From NCBI RefSeq assembly GCF_001277255.1, contig NZ_CP012264.1, forward strand, positions 248,001 through 312,000: a DNA stretch of 64,000 nt, read 5' to 3'. How positions within the stretch are numbered: the stretch's first letter is position 1; each line of letters starts with the position of its first letter. Positions 12,652 to 20,599 of this stretch are shown here, piece after piece. The stretch is from Cronobacter condimenti 1330. GTDB taxonomy: Bacteria > Pseudomonadota > Gammaproteobacteria > Enterobacterales > Enterobacteriaceae. The notes under the pieces were generated by a model. It searched no databases, was not told the DNA's origin, and saw only the letters and a list, made by a program, of their open reading frames with translations. Made by a program: the position numbers and the translations under genes.

Positions 12652-12911
12652 TGCAACATCAACTCGCCGTACAGGCTCGCTTTCGCCCGGAAACCCTGGA
12701 ACGTGTGCTGCGCGTGGTGCGTCACCGTGGTTTTCAAATTTGCGCCATGAATATGAATATGGCGGCCGGCGCTAATGCGGAAAATATAAATATTGAGCTG
12801 ACCGTTGCCAGCCCTCGTCCAGTCGAATTACTGTTTAGTCAATTAAGCAAGCTGGTCGATGTCGCCTGTGTCGAGATTCAGCAACCTACATCACAACAAA
12901 TCCGCGCCTGA
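12648..12911 (+). CDS. ilvM: Acetolactate synthase II regulatory subunit IlvM
   Basis: 87-residue small subunit of isozyme II, the same length as in E. coli. It forms a single ACT domain (beta-alpha-beta; RPETLERVLRVVRHRGF at about 13-29) needed for activity of IlvG. The ATG overlaps the ilvG stop, which favours equal production of both subunits. It is followed 20 bases later by ilvE. Confidence 0.96.
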   Translation: MMQHQLAVQARFRPETLERVLRVVRHRGFQICAMNMNMAAGANAENINIELTVASPRPVELLFSQLSKLVDVACVEIQQPTSQQIRA

Positions 12912-12931
12912 GCGCAAAAGGAAGAAGAAAA

Positions 12932-13861
12932 ATGACGACGAAAAAAGCTGATTACATTTGGTTCAACGGCGAAATGGTTCCATGGGGCGAGGCGAAGGTA
13001 CACGTCATGTCACATGCGTTGCACTACGGTACATCAGTCTTTGAAGGGATCCGCTGCTACGATTCGCACAAAGGGCCGGTCGTGTTCCGCCATCGTGAAC
13101 ATATGCAACGTCTGCATGATTCCGCCAAAATTTACCGTTTCCCGGTGAGCCAGTCTGTGGACGAATTAATGGAAGCCTGCCGTCAGGTGATCCGCGAAAA
13201 TAAACTCACCAGCGCGTACATCCGTCCGCTGGTGTTTGTCGGTGATGTGGGCATGGGCGTGAACCCGCCTCCAGGTTACACCACCGATGTCATCATCGCA
13301 GCGTTCCCGTGGGGCGCGTACCTGGGCGCTGAAGCGCTGGATCAGGGTATCGACGCCATGGTTTCCTCCTGGAACCGCGCGGCACCGAACACGATTCCTA
13401 CCGCAGCAAAAGCAGGCGGCAACTATCTTTCCTCTCTGCTGGTCGGCAGTGAAGCGCGCCGTCATGGTTATCAGGAAGGTATCGCGCTGGATGTCAACGG
13501 TTATATCTCCGAAGGCGCTGGCGAAAACCTGTTTGAAGTAAAAGACGGGGTCATCTTCACTCCGCCATTCACCTCTTCCGCGCTGCCGGGTATTACCCGT
13601 GACGCGATCATCAAGCTTGCCAAAGATATGGGCATTGAAGTCCGTGAACAGGTGCTGTCCCGTGAGTCACTGTACCTGGCAGATGAAGTCTTTATGTCTG
13701 GTACGGCTGCGGAAATCACGCCGGTACGTAGCGTTGATGGTATTCAGGTTGGCGAAGGTCGCTGCGGCCCGGTCACCAAGCGCGTTCAGCAGGCATTCTT
13801 TGGCCTGTTTACCGGCGAGACCGAAGATAAGTGGGGCTGGTTGGATCAAGTTAACCCTTAA
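12932..13861 (+). CDS. ilvE: Branched-chain amino acid aminotransferase IlvE
   Basis: PLP enzyme performing the last step of isoleucine, valine and leucine synthesis with glutamate as donor. 309 residues, as in E. coli. The PLP lysine is in TAAKAGGNYLSS (about 160), with the fold-type IV signature EGAGENLFEVKDG about 35 residues further on. AGGAAGAAG precedes the ATG. Third gene of the ilvGMEDA operon; a terminator-like hairpin lies between it and ilvD. Confidence 0.97.
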   Translation: MTTKKADYIWFNGEMVPWGEAKVHVMSHALHYGTSVFEGIRCYDSHKGPVVFRHREHMQRLHDSAKIYRFPVSQSVDELMEACRQVIRENKLTSAYIRPLVFVGDVGMGVNPPPGYTTDVIIAAFPWGAYLGAEALDQGIDAMVSSWNRAAPNTIPTAAKAGGNYLSSLLVGSEARRHGYQEGIALDVNGYISEGAGENLFEVKDGVIFTPPFTSSALPGITRDAIIKLAKDMGIEVREQVLSRESLYLADEVFMSGTAAEITPVRSVDGIQVGEGRCGPVTKRVQQAFFGLFTGETEDKWGWLDQVNP

Positions 13862-13878
13862 GCACAATAACACCTGCA

Positions 13879-13904
13879 CGGGCGGCTTGAGCCGCCCGGT
13901 TTTT
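13879..13904 (+). terminator. Terminator-like hairpin between ilvE and ilvD
   Basis: Perfect 8-bp GC-rich stem CGGGCGGC/GCCGCCCG with TTGA loop, followed by GTTTTTG. It looks like an intrinsic terminator but lies inside the ilvGMEDA operon. It could lower expression of ilvD and ilvA relative to ilvGME, or protect the 3' end of an upstream processed mRNA. Confidence 0.65.
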
Positions 13905-13927
13905 GTAGAGACTGGAGTGAAAAAAGC

Positions 13928-15778
13928 ATGCCTAAGTACCGTTCTGCCACTACCACGCACGGCCGCAATATGGCGGGTGCCCGCGCCTTATGGCGTGCCA
14001 CGGGAATGACCGACGCCGATTTCGGCAAGCCCATTATCGCGGTTGTAAACTCTTTTACCCAGTTCGTGCCGGGACATGTTCATCTGCGCGATCTGGGCAA
14101 ACTGGTTGCGGAGCAGATTGAGGCAGCCGGCGGCGTGGCGAAAGAGTTCAATACCATCGCGGTGGATGACGGCATCGCCATGGGACACGGCGGTATGCTT
14201 TATTCACTGCCGTCTCGCGAGCTGATTGCCGACTCGGTGGAATACATGGTGAACGCCCACTGCGCCGATGCAATGGTCTGCATTTCCAACTGCGACAAAA
14301 TCACCCCAGGGATGCTGATGGCTTCTCTGCGTCTGAATATCCCGGTGATTTTTGTATCCGGCGGTCCGATGGAAGCCGGTAAAACCAAACTGTCTGATCA
14401 AATTATTAAGCTCGATCTGGTCGATGCCATGATTCAGGGCGCAAACCCACACGTGAGTGATGAACAGAGCGATCAGGTTGAACGCTCCGCCTGCCCCACC
14501 TGCGGTTCCTGTTCCGGCATGTTCACGGCTAACTCCATGAACTGTCTGACCGAGGCGCTGGGCCTGTCTCAGCCGGGCAATGGCTCGCTGCTGGCGACCC
14601 ACGCTGACCGCAAAGATCTTTTTATCAATGCGGGTAAACGCATTGTGTCGCTCACCAAACGCTATTACGAACAGGATGACGTCAGTGCGCTGCCGCGTAA
14701 CATCGCGAGCAAAGCGGCGTTTGAAAACGCCATGACGCTCGATATTGCTATGGGCGGCTCCACCAATACCGTTCTTCATTTGCTGGCAGCGGCGCAGGAG
14801 GCGGAAATTGACTTCACGATGAGCGACATCGACCGCCTTTCCCGTAAAGTGCCGCAGCTGTGTAAGGTGGCACCCAGTACTCAGAAATACCATATGGAAG
14901 ATGTTCACCGCGCAGGCGGGGTTATCGGCATTCTCGGTGAACTGGATCGGGCAGGGCTGATGAATCGCGACGTCAATAACGTGCTTGGCCTGACGCTGCC
15001 ACAGACGCTTGAGCAATATGACGTCATGCTCACCCAGGATAGCGCGGTGAAAGAGATGTTCCGCGCAGGCCCGGCCGGCATTCGCACCACGCAGGCATTT
15101 TCGCAATCCTGCCGCTGGGACACACTGGATGACGATCGTCAGGAAGGCTGTATTCGCTCGCTGGAACATGCGTACAGTCAGGATGGTGGCCTGGCCGTGC
15201 TGTACGGTAATTTCGCTGAAAATGGCTGTATCGTCAAAACGGCTGGGGTGGATGAAGGCAGTCTGGTCTTCCGCGGCCCGGCCAAGGTTTATGAAAGCCA
15301 GGACGACGCGGTAGAAGCCATTCTCGGCGGTAAAGTGGTCGCAGGTGATGTCGTGGTTATCCGCTACGAAGGGCCGAAAGGCGGGCCGGGGATGCAAGAA
15401 ATGCTCTACCCGACCAGCTTCCTGAAATCGATGGGGCTTGGTAAAGCGTGCGCGCTTATCACGGATGGCCGTTTTTCCGGCGGTACATCCGGGCTTTCGA
15501 TTGGCCACGTTTCGCCAGAGGCAGCCAGCGGTGGCAATATCGCATTGATTGAAGACGGCGACATGATTGCTATTGATATCCCGAATCGAGGTATTCAGCT
15601 GGAGGTCAGCGATCAGCAGCTTGCTGCGCGCCGTGAAGCCCAGGAAGCACGCGGGGCCGATGCCTGGACGCCGCGTAACCGTGAGCGTCAGGTTTCTTTC
15701 GCGCTGCGTGCTTATGCAAGCCTCGCCACTAGCGCCGATAAGGGCGCCGTACGCGATAAATCGAAGCTGGGAGGCTAA
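13928..15778 (+). CDS. ilvD: Dihydroxy-acid dehydratase IlvD
   Basis: Dehydrates 2,3-dihydroxy-isovalerate and -methylvalerate to the keto acids that IlvE aminates. 616 residues, as in E. coli. Iron-sulfur cluster cysteines are visible in SNCDKITPGM (about 122) and CPTCGSCSGM (about 195). The C-terminal half has the GxFSGGTSGLSIGHVSPEA motif near 520. It lies 67 bases after ilvE and two bases before ilvA. A 567-codon antisense ORF here is a codon-usage shadow. Confidence 0.97.
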   Translation: MPKYRSATTTHGRNMAGARALWRATGMTDADFGKPIIAVVNSFTQFVPGHVHLRDLGKLVAEQIEAAGGVAKEFNTIAVDDGIAMGHGGMLYSLPSRELIADSVEYMVNAHCADAMVCISNCDKITPGMLMASLRLNIPVIFVSGGPMEAGKTKLSDQIIKLDLVDAMIQGANPHVSDEQSDQVERSACPTCGSCSGMFTANSMNCLTEALGLSQPGNGSLLATHADRKDLFINAGKRIVSLTKRYYEQDDVSALPRNIASKAAFENAMTLDIAMGGSTNTVLHLLAAAQEAEIDFTMSDIDRLSRKVPQLCKVAPSTQKYHMEDVHRAGGVIGILGELDRAGLMNRDVNNVLGLTLPQTLEQYDVMLTQDSAVKEMFRAGPAGIRTTQAFSQSCRWDTLDDDRQEGCIRSLEHAYSQDGGLAVLYGNFAENGCIVKTAGVDEGSLVFRGPAKVYESQDDAVEAILGGKVVAGDVVVIRYEGPKGGPGMQEMLYPTSFLKSMGLGKACALITDGRFSGGTSGLSIGHVSPEAASGGNIALIEDGDMIAIDIPNRGIQLEVSDQQLAARREAQEARGADAWTPRNRERQVSFALRAYASLATSADKGAVRDKSKLGG

Positions 15779-15780
15779 CC

Positions 15781-17325
15781 ATGGCCGAGTCGCAATCCCT
15801 GTCCGCCGCCCCCTGTGGGGCGGAATATCTGCGGGCCGTACTGCGCGCGCCAGTCTACGAGGTGGCGCAGGTGACGCCGCTTCAGAAGATGGAAAAACTG
15901 TCGGCACGGCTTGATAACGTCATCCTCGTAAAGCGTGAAGACAGACAACCTGTGCACAGCTTTAAGCTACGCGGTGCGTACGCGATGATGGCGAATCTCA
16001 CGGAACAGCAGAAAGCACGGGGTGTTATTACGGCTTCCGCGGGCAACCATGCGCAGGGCGTAGCGCTCTCCTCATCCCGGCTGGGCATGAAATCGCTCAT
16101 TGTGATGCCGGTGACGACAGCAGATATCAAAGTGGATGCGGTGCGCGGCTTTGGTGGTGAAGTGCTGCTTCACGGTGCCAATTTCGACGAGGCGAAAGCA
16201 CATGCCATTGCGCTTTCGCAGCAACAAGGCTTTACCTATGTGCCGCCCTTCGACCATCCGGCCGTCATTGCGGGCCAGGGCACGCTGGCGCTGGAGCTGC
16301 TTCAGCAGGACGCGCATATCGATCGTGTGTTTGTGCCGGTGGGCGGTGGCGGGTTGGCTGCGGGTGTCGCGGTATTGATCAAGCAATTGATGCCGCAGAT
16401 CAAAGTGATCGCCGTCGAAGCAGCCGATTCCGCCTGCCTTAAAGCGGCGCTGGAGGCTGGTCATCCTGTCGATTTACCGCGCGTAGGGCTGTTTGCTGAA
16501 GGGGTGGCGGTTAAACGTATCGGCGATGAGACGTTCCGTGTCTGCCAGGAGTATCTCGACGACATCATCACCGTAGACAGTGATGCTATTTGCGCGGCCA
16601 TGAAAGATCTCTTTGAGGATGTTCGCGCGGTGGCGGAGCCATCTGGCGCGCTGGCGCTGGCGGGCATGAAAAAGTATGTGGCGCAGCATAATATTCGCGG
16701 CGAGCGCCTGGCGCATGTGCTGTCTGGCGCTAATGTCAATTTCCACGGTCTGCGCTATGTGTCCGAGCGCTGTGAGCTGGGTGAGCAGCGCGAAGCACTG
16801 CTGGCCGTGACGATCCCGGAAGAAAAAGGCAGCTTTCTGAAGTTTTGTCAGCTGTTGGGCGGGCGTGCAGTCACGGAGTTTAACTACCGTTTTGCCGATG
16901 CCCAGGATGCCTGCATCTTTGTCGGCGTGCGGATAAGCCGCGGGCTGGAAGAGCGTCATGAAATCATCGCGCAGTTAACCGGCGACGGCTACGGTGTGGT
17001 GGATCTCTCTGATGATGAAATGGCGAAATTGCATGTGCGCTACATGGTCGGCGGACGGCCCTCAAGACCGCTGCGCGAGCGGCTCTACAGCTTCGAGTTT
17101 CCGGAGGCGCCAGGCGCGCTGTTGCGCTTTCTGCACACGCTGGGTACACACTGGAATATCTCGCTGTTCCACTACCGCAGCCATGGAACGGATTACGGGC
17201 GTGTCCTGGCAGCCTTTGAGCTTGGCGAACATGAACCGGATTTCGAAACCCGGCTCAACGAACTTGGCTACGAATGCCATGATGAGACCGGCAACCCGGC
17301 GTTCCGGTTCTTCCTTGCAGGCTAG
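15781..17325 (+). CDS. ilvA: Biosynthetic threonine deaminase IlvA
   Basis: PLP enzyme converting threonine to 2-oxobutanoate, the committed step to isoleucine, inhibited by isoleucine. 514 residues, as in E. coli. The PLP lysine is Lys62 in HSFKLRGAY; the glycine-rich phosphate loop PVGGGGLAAGV is near 186-196. The C-terminal third carries the paired ACT-like regulatory domains (from about 330). The ATG is two bases after the ilvD stop. The 3' end overlaps the convergent ilvY stop by four bases. Confidence 0.97.
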   Translation: MAESQSLSAAPCGAEYLRAVLRAPVYEVAQVTPLQKMEKLSARLDNVILVKREDRQPVHSFKLRGAYAMMANLTEQQKARGVITASAGNHAQGVALSSSRLGMKSLIVMPVTTADIKVDAVRGFGGEVLLHGANFDEAKAHAIALSQQQGFTYVPPFDHPAVIAGQGTLALELLQQDAHIDRVFVPVGGGGLAAGVAVLIKQLMPQIKVIAVEAADSACLKAALEAGHPVDLPRVGLFAEGVAVKRIGDETFRVCQEYLDDIITVDSDAICAAMKDLFEDVRAVAEPSGALALAGMKKYVAQHNIRGERLAHVLSGANVNFHGLRYVSERCELGEQREALLAVTIPEEKGSFLKFCQLLGGRAVTEFNYRFADAQDACIFVGVRISRGLEERHEIIAQLTGDGYGVVDLSDDEMAKLHVRYMVGGRPSRPLRERLYSFEFPEAPGALLRFLHTLGTHWNISLFHYRSHGTDYGRVLAAFELGEHEPDFETRLNELGYECHDETGNPAFRFFLAG

Positions 17326-18215
17326 CGGTAGCCCGGTAGCAGTTTCCAGAAGGCTTCAACAAGCGGCTCATGCAGCCGCTTTTTTTGTACACAAACGCCG
17401 AGTTCAAACGGCGTTTTTTCATCGCTGCGCTCCAGAATCAGCACGCGGTTGCGCACTGGTTCGGGGCTATTTTCGAGCACCACTTCCGGGATCAGCGCTA
17501 CGCCGCAGCCCAGCGCGACCATCGATACCATCGCCTCATGACCCGCCACCGTCGCATAAATAAATGGGTTACTGATTTTATGGCGACGAAACCACAGCTC
17601 AATGCGTCGCCGGACCGGCCCCTGGTCCGGCATGATGAACGGCACCTGCGTCCAGTCTGGCTCTGAGGCGGTTACCTGCGCGCGTACCGGGCAGGGCAGG
17701 GCAGGCGCAATCAGCACCACGCTGAGGTTTTCCAGCATCGAAAACGCGACGGCGGCAGGCAGGATTTCTGGTTTGCCCGCGATGGCAAGATCGGCCTCTC
17801 CGGAATTGACCTTTTCTACCGCGTCGGCGGCGTCGCCAGTGGTCAGCTTAATTTCTACTGACGGGTGTTCGGCGCGGAAGCGATCGAGGATCGGCGGCAG
17901 ATGACTGTAAGCCGCCGTTACAGAGCAAAACAGATGTAACTCGCCGGAGAGCGCAGGCCCCTGTTGGTCAATTGCATGGCGCAGCTGTTGGTATTGCAAT
18001 AACGTCTGTTGAGCAAACTGGCGTAGCGCTTCGCCCGCTTCTGTCAGCGTGACGGTGCGGTTATCGCGTATAAAAAGCGGCTGAGCCAGATCCTCTTCCA
18101 GCCGCTGGATCTGGCGCGAAAGCGTGGAGGGGCTTACATGCATGGCGCGCGCGCTGCGGCCAAAATGACGGCTTTCCGCCAGATGCAGAAACATTTTCAG
18201 ATCGCGCAGATCCAC
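17322..18215 (-). CDS. ilvY: LysR-type activator IlvY
   Basis: 297-residue LysR-family regulator that activates ilvC when the inducers acetolactate or acetohydroxybutyrate are bound, and represses itself. The N-terminal helix-turn-helix is FGRSARAMHVSPSTLSRQIQ (about 18-37). The start codon is GTG, with AAGGAG upstream. It is divergent from ilvC across a 263-base region with two LysR-type operators, and convergent with ilvA, with which its 3' end overlaps by four bases. Confidence 0.96.
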   Translation of the reverse strand: MDLRDLKMFLHLAESRHFGRSARAMHVSPSTLSRQIQRLEEDLAQPLFIRDNRTVTLTEAGEALRQFAQQTLLQYQQLRHAIDQQGPALSGELHLFCSVTAAYSHLPPILDRFRAEHPSVEIKLTTGDAADAVEKVNSGEADLAIAGKPEILPAAVAFSMLENLSVVLIAPALPCPVRAQVTASEPDWTQVPFIMPDQGPVRRRIELWFRRHKISNPFIYATVAGHEAMVSMVALGCGVALIPEVVLENSPEPVRNRVLILERSDEKTPFELGVCVQKKRLHEPLVEAFWKLLPGYR

Positions 18216-18238
18216 AGCGGCATCTCCTTGATTTCTTG

Positions 18239-18275
18239 TTGCATAAAACGCAATGTGATGTTGTCAATATATCAA
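18239..18275. promoter_or_regulatory. Tandem IlvY operators between ilvY and ilvC
   Basis: Two 15-bp dyads of the LysR form are visible: TTGC-N7-GCAA (18239-18253) and TTGT-N7-TCAA (18261-18275). Their starts are 22 bp apart, about two helical turns, so two dimers would lie on the same face. IlvY is known to bind tandem operators O1 and O2 at this place in E. coli. The second dyad lies just before a weak -35. Confidence 0.7.
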
Positions 18276-18304
18276 TTTCCGCAACGGATTTCCTGTCATA
18301 TAGT
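18276..18304 (+). promoter_or_regulatory. Candidate ilvC promoter
   Basis: The -10 is TATAGT (18299-18304); 17 bases upstream the -35 position reads TTTCCG, a weak match, as expected for an activator-dependent promoter. The second IlvY operator abuts the -35. A leader of about 165 bases would precede ilvC. Confidence 0.5.
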
Positions 18305-18478
18305 GGTCTTAACCTGTTTCAGGTCACCGGTGTGTCGGTGTTTCTCTGACCGTGCTCTCAACGATGCGCAGTCAGGCTCGCGTAATCGCCGCCTTCCTGT
18401 AACCTGAAATTTGTACCGTCGCTTTTGACGACGTCGAAAACCGAACAATAAGACAATACAACATCACGAGGTATCACA

Positions 18479-19954
18479 ATGGCTAACTACTTCAACACTT
18501 TGAACTTGCGCCAGCAGCTGGCGCAGCTGGGTAAATGCCGCTTCATGGCGCGCGATGAATTCGCCGACGAGGCCGGTTACCTCAAAGGGAAAAAAGTAGT
18601 CATCGTGGGTTGCGGCGCTCAGGGCCTCAACCAGGGCCTGAACATGCGTGATTCCGGGCTGGACGTTTCCTATGCCCTGCGTAAAGAAGCCATCGCTGAG
18701 AAGCGCGCCTCCTGGCGTAAGGCCACAGAAAACGGTTTTCAGGTCGGCACGTATGAAGATCTTATCCCACAAGCGGATCTGGTCGTTAACCTGACGCCAG
18801 ACAAACAGCACTCTGATGTAGTGCGCGCCGTACAGCCGCTGATGAAAGACGGCGCCGCGCTGGGCTATTCCCACGGTTTTAACATTGTCGAAGTGGGCGA
18901 GCAGATCCGTAAAGACATTACCGTTGTGATGGTAGCGCCGAAGTGCCCGGGTACTGAAGTGCGTGAAGAATACAAACGCGGTTTCGGTGTGCCGACGCTT
19001 ATCGCCGTTCACCCGGAAAACGATCCGAAAGGCGAAGGTATGGCGATTGCCAAAGCGTGGGCAGCGGCGACCGGCGGTCATCGCGCAGGCGTGCTGGAAT
19101 CATCTTTTGTCGCTGAAGTGAAATCGGACCTGATGGGCGAGCAGACCATTCTTTGCGGCATGTTGCAGGCAGGTTCTCTGCTGTGCTTTGACAAGCTGGT
19201 GGAAGAAGGCACTGACCCGGCCTATGCCGAAAAACTGATTCAGTTCGGCTGGGAAACCATCACCGAAGCGCTGAAGCAGGGCGGTATCACGCTAATGATG
19301 GATCGTCTGTCCAACCCGGCGAAACTGCGTGCTTATGCACTGTCTGAGCAGCTGAAAACCATCATGGCGCCGCTGTTCCAGAAACACATGGACGACATTA
19401 TTTCCGGTGAATTCTCCTCCGGTATGATGGCGGACTGGGCGAACGACGATAAAAAGCTGCTGACATGGCGTGAAGAGACCGGCAAAACCGCGTTTGAAAA
19501 CGCGCCGCAGTTTGAAGGCAAAATCAGCGAGCAGGAATATTTCGATAACGGCGTGCTGATGATAGCGATGGTCAAAGCAGGCGTTGAGCTGGCATTCGAA
19601 ACGATGGTAGATGCAGGCATCATCGAGGAATCCGCTTACTATGAATCGCTGCACGAGCTGCCGCTTATCGCAAACACAATCGCCCGTAAGCGTCTGTATG
19701 AAATGAACGTGGTTATCTCGGACACCGCAGAATATGGCAACTATCTGTTCGCCAATGCTGCCGTACCGCTGCTGAAAGAATTTATGACCACGCTGCAGCC
19801 AGGCGATCTGGGTAACGCCATTAAGGGTTCCGCCGTTGATAACGCGCAGTTGCGTGACGTGAATGACGCAATTCGCAGCCACGAGATCGAAAAAGTGGGC
19901 CAGAAACTGCGCGGTTATATGACCGATATGAAGCGTATCGCGGTCGCCGGCTGA
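18479..19954 (+). CDS. ilvC: Ketol-acid reductoisomerase IlvC
   Basis: NADPH- and Mg-dependent enzyme converting acetolactate or acetohydroxybutyrate to dihydroxy acids, the substrates of IlvD. 491 residues: the long class II form with a duplicated C-terminal knotted domain, as in E. coli. The Rossmann motif VVIVGCGAQGLNQG is at about 40-53. The C-terminal motif MKRIAVAG matches E. coli. ACGAGGT precedes the ATG. It is separate from the ilvGMEDA operon and is controlled by the divergent ilvY. Confidence 0.97.
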   Translation: MANYFNTLNLRQQLAQLGKCRFMARDEFADEAGYLKGKKVVIVGCGAQGLNQGLNMRDSGLDVSYALRKEAIAEKRASWRKATENGFQVGTYEDLIPQADLVVNLTPDKQHSDVVRAVQPLMKDGAALGYSHGFNIVEVGEQIRKDITVVMVAPKCPGTEVREEYKRGFGVPTLIAVHPENDPKGEGMAIAKAWAAATGGHRAGVLESSFVAEVKSDLMGEQTILCGMLQAGSLLCFDKLVEEGTDPAYAEKLIQFGWETITEALKQGGITLMMDRLSNPAKLRAYALSEQLKTIMAPLFQKHMDDIISGEFSSGMMADWANDDKKLLTWREETGKTAFENAPQFEGKISEQEYFDNGVLMIAMVKAGVELAFETMVDAGIIEESAYYESLHELPLIANTIARKRLYEMNVVISDTAEYGNYLFANAAVPLLKEFMTTLQPGDLGNAIKGSAVDNAQLRDVNDAIRSHEIEKVGQKLRGYMTDMKRIAVAG

Positions 19955-19975
19955 TTCCCCGCCGTCTTTTTACCC

Positions 19976-20060
19976 GCAGCGGCGTTGGCGGCGTTCGTAC
20001 ACCCCAGTCACATAGTTTTCTATGCTCCTGGGGATGTACTCGCTTGCCACCTTGCTGCAA
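19976..20060. repeat. Dispersed hairpin repeat, copy 1
   Basis: About 85 bases that fold into one long imperfect hairpin. The outer arms GCAGCGGCGTTGGCGGC and GCCACCTTGCTGC pair loosely, the middle arms GTACACCCCAG and CTGGGGATGTAC pair almost fully, and the tip is CATAG-TTTT-CTATG. A second copy with the same plan lies at 43318-43402, where the tip stem is CTTAC/GTAAG. The element is intergenic in both places. I recall similar sequences scattered in enteric genomes but cannot name the family with certainty. Confidence 0.7.
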
Positions 20061-20113
20061 GCCAAAATCCTTAGGGGAATGTGTTATCCACCCTCTTTTG
20101 AGTTGAAGCTAGC

Positions 20114-20142
20114 GTAGGGCGGGTAAACGCAGCGCACCCGCC
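20114..20142. repeat. REP-like palindrome after ilvC
   Basis: GTAGGGCGGGT, 11 bases, then ACCCGCC: an inverted repeat GGCGGGT/ACCCGCC of the type found in intergenic REP-like sequences of Enterobacter and Cronobacter relatives. A single copy was seen in this window. Confidence 0.5.
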
Positions 20143-20165
20143 TTAACGCGTCACTCGAACCCCAA

Positions 20166-20200
20166 AGAAAAAGGCCTTCTCACAGAGAAGGCCTTTTTCT
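20166..20200. terminator. Bidirectional terminator between ilvC and ppiC
   Basis: Stem AAAAAGGCCTTCTC/AGAAGGCCTTTTT with loop ACAG. The A and T tracts make it usable from both strands, for ilvC readthrough and for ppiC, whose stop codon it touches. Confidence 0.88.
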
Positions 20201-20481
20201 TAGTTGCGGTAGAGCACTTTAATAATGTGGTAACCGAACTGGGTGTGCAGCGGGCCGGTCGGCTCCAGTACCGGACAGGAGAACACGACTTTATCGAATG
20301 CCGGCACCATCTGACCCTGACGGAATTCGCCTAAATGACCGCCTTTTTTGCCCGACGGGCAAATGGAGTGCTTCTTGGCAAGCTTCTCAAAATCGCCGCC
20401 ATTTTTAATTTGTTCCAGCAGATCCAGTGCCAGTTTTTCTTCTTTAACAAGGATATGCAGTGCTGCTGCTGTTTTTGCCAT
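20200..20481 (-). CDS. ppiC: Peptidyl-prolyl isomerase PpiC (parvulin)
   Basis: 93-residue cytoplasmic parvulin, a single rotamase domain, as in E. coli (93). Motifs include ALHILVKEEK at the N-terminus, KKHSICPSGKKGGHLGEF, and the C-terminal GYHIIKVLYRN. The reading frame runs 73 codons further upstream into the rep 5' end, but MAKTAAALH is the family start. It is divergent from rep, with 118 bases between start codons. Confidence 0.96.
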   Translation of the reverse strand: MAKTAAALHILVKEEKLALDLLEQIKNGGDFEKLAKKHSICPSGKKGGHLGEFRQGQMVPAFDKVVFSCPVLEPTGPLHTQFGYHIIKVLYRN

Positions 20482-20599
20482 GATCGTGCCTTGAGTGGGG
20501 TTGATAACGCTGGCTATACTACCACGCGTTTTTCTCCCTTCGTACTGCTGTACCTGCTGTGGGGAGCCGCCTTCTCCTCTGACTTTCACTGAGTAACTT

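Noticed and set aside
14204..15907. 567-codon open frame on the minus strand, opposite ilvD
   Set aside because: It is exactly antisense to a confidently identified enzyme, has no family features (His/Arg/Gln-rich), and is what GC-rich codon use produces on the opposite strand.
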